Source of the DNA: an uncultured Verrucomicrobiota bacterium
Lineage (GTDB): Bacteria; Verrucomicrobiota; Verrucomicrobiia; Limisphaerales; UBA9464
DNA: 6,910 nt
Direction of reading: 5' to 3'
Assembly (NCBI GenBank): GCA_903864375.1
Contig: CAIPFS010000201.1
Span: 1-6,910, forward strand
The notes beneath the pieces are model-generated. The model searched no databases. It was not told where the DNA came from and saw nothing but the letters and a program-made list of their open reading frames with translations. A program made the position numbers and the translations under genes. Shown here one piece after another: positions 6,486 to 6,910 of the stretch; position 1 is the stretch's first letter, and the number at the start of each line of letters is the position of its first letter.

Positions 6486-6910
6486 ATGCGGCTGTGGGTC
6501 TGGTTCCTGACGGCATGGACACCGTTTTGCGTCTTATCGGCACCTCCGGAGCCCGCGGAAGCCCGGAACGCCCTGCGAATCGGTGACTATGCCTCGGCCA
6601 TCGGCATCGCCCGTAAAATCATCCAGGACCGTCCTCGTAATGAGGATGCCCAGCTGATTTTGCTGCGAGGGCTTACCGCCGTCGGCAATCTTCAAGAGGC
6701 CCGCAATGCTCTGACCAACGCCTTCTCCGACAACCCGGGCAGCCTTCGGCTACTCTGGGAGGGTCGAACGGTTTTTCAAGCGGTGGGCGAGGGACGTCGG
6801 GCGGAGGAAATGACCGAGCAGGTGCGGCAACTCCTATCCGATCGCCCCTGGGGCTTTCGTGAGCCGGTCAATATCGTCGTTTTCGGTCAGGCACTTCTCC
6901 TGTTTGGAGC
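6486..6910 (+). CDS. Exported TPR-type protein, N-terminal part (cut by window edge)
   Basis: An open frame of 141 full codons runs off the right edge with no stop. It begins with a signal peptide: MRLWVWFLTAWTPFCVLSA, probably cut near residue 19. There is no lipobox, since the Cys at 15 lacks the required residues around it. After that come paired helices with the tetratricopeptide pattern of small and large residues: about 26-50 (ALRIGDYASAIGIARKII), 54-84 (AQLILLRGLTAVGNLQEARNAL) and 86-120, each ending near a proline-containing turn such as DRP or DNP. TPR arrays bind other proteins, so an envelope scaffold or assembly role is likely but not shown. The ATG at 6486 gives a clean signal peptide. 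GTG codons at 6435 and 6450 are in frame but only lengthen the front, and a TAA at 6423 closes the frame upstream. AGGGA directly abuts the ATG, too close for normal ribosome binding. It is divergent from the sensor kinase. Confidence 0.85.
   Translation, partial: MRLWVWFLTAWTPFCVLSAPPEPAEARNALRIGDYASAIGIARKIIQDRPRNEDAQLILLRGLTAVGNLQEARNALTNAFSDNPGSLRLLWEGRTVFQAVGEGRRAEEMTEQVRQLLSDRPWGFREPVNIVVFGQALLLFG

Overview
The window looks like chromosomal DNA of a free-living Gram-negative bacterium of the PVC group, most likely Verrucomicrobiota. This rests on protein style, not on a database search. A lone PulG-like pseudopilin carries a C-terminal H-X9-DG motif, an exported SMP-30-type lactonase is present, and a large sensor kinase has a long beta-rich exported region. 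DNA is moderately GC-rich, and most start codons lack a good Shine-Dalgarno sequence. I see no phage, transposon, CRISPR, tRNA or rRNA signal.

Layout, left to right. (1) Positions 1-482, minus strand: the N-terminal 160 codons of biotin synthase (bioB), cut by the window edge. (2) Positions 610-1737, plus strand: dxr (ispC), the committed enzyme of the MEP isoprenoid pathway, divergent from bioB across a 127-base gap that holds a weak BirA-like inverted repeat. (3) Positions 1836-2912, plus strand: an exported SMP-30/gluconolactonase-like protein. Its stop codon lies in a degenerate 12-base tandem triplication that gives three in-frame TAG stops and runs into a T7 tract. (4) Positions 2958-3812, minus strand, convergent with the lactonase: the pseudopilin. 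(5) Positions 3970-6258, minus strand: a sensor histidine kinase with a signal peptide, about 430 exported residues that read as four OB-like beta modules, one membrane helix, a coiled coil and a complete HisKA/HATPase_c core, with no receiver domain. (6) Positions 6486-6910, plus strand: the first 141 codons of an exported TPR-type protein, divergent from the kinase and running off the right edge.

The genes do not form one pathway. BioB and Dxr are housekeeping enzymes, and the rest is envelope or periplasm biology (lactonase, pseudopilin, sensor kinase, TPR protein). Two boundaries needed reinterpretation. The longest kinase frame would run backwards into the TPR gene, whereas an internal GTG at 6258 restores a signal peptide and removes the overlap. 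The pseudopilin is better started at the ATG at 3812 than at the upstream GTG. I found no convincing undescribed system. The most unusual item is the four-module exported region of the kinase.
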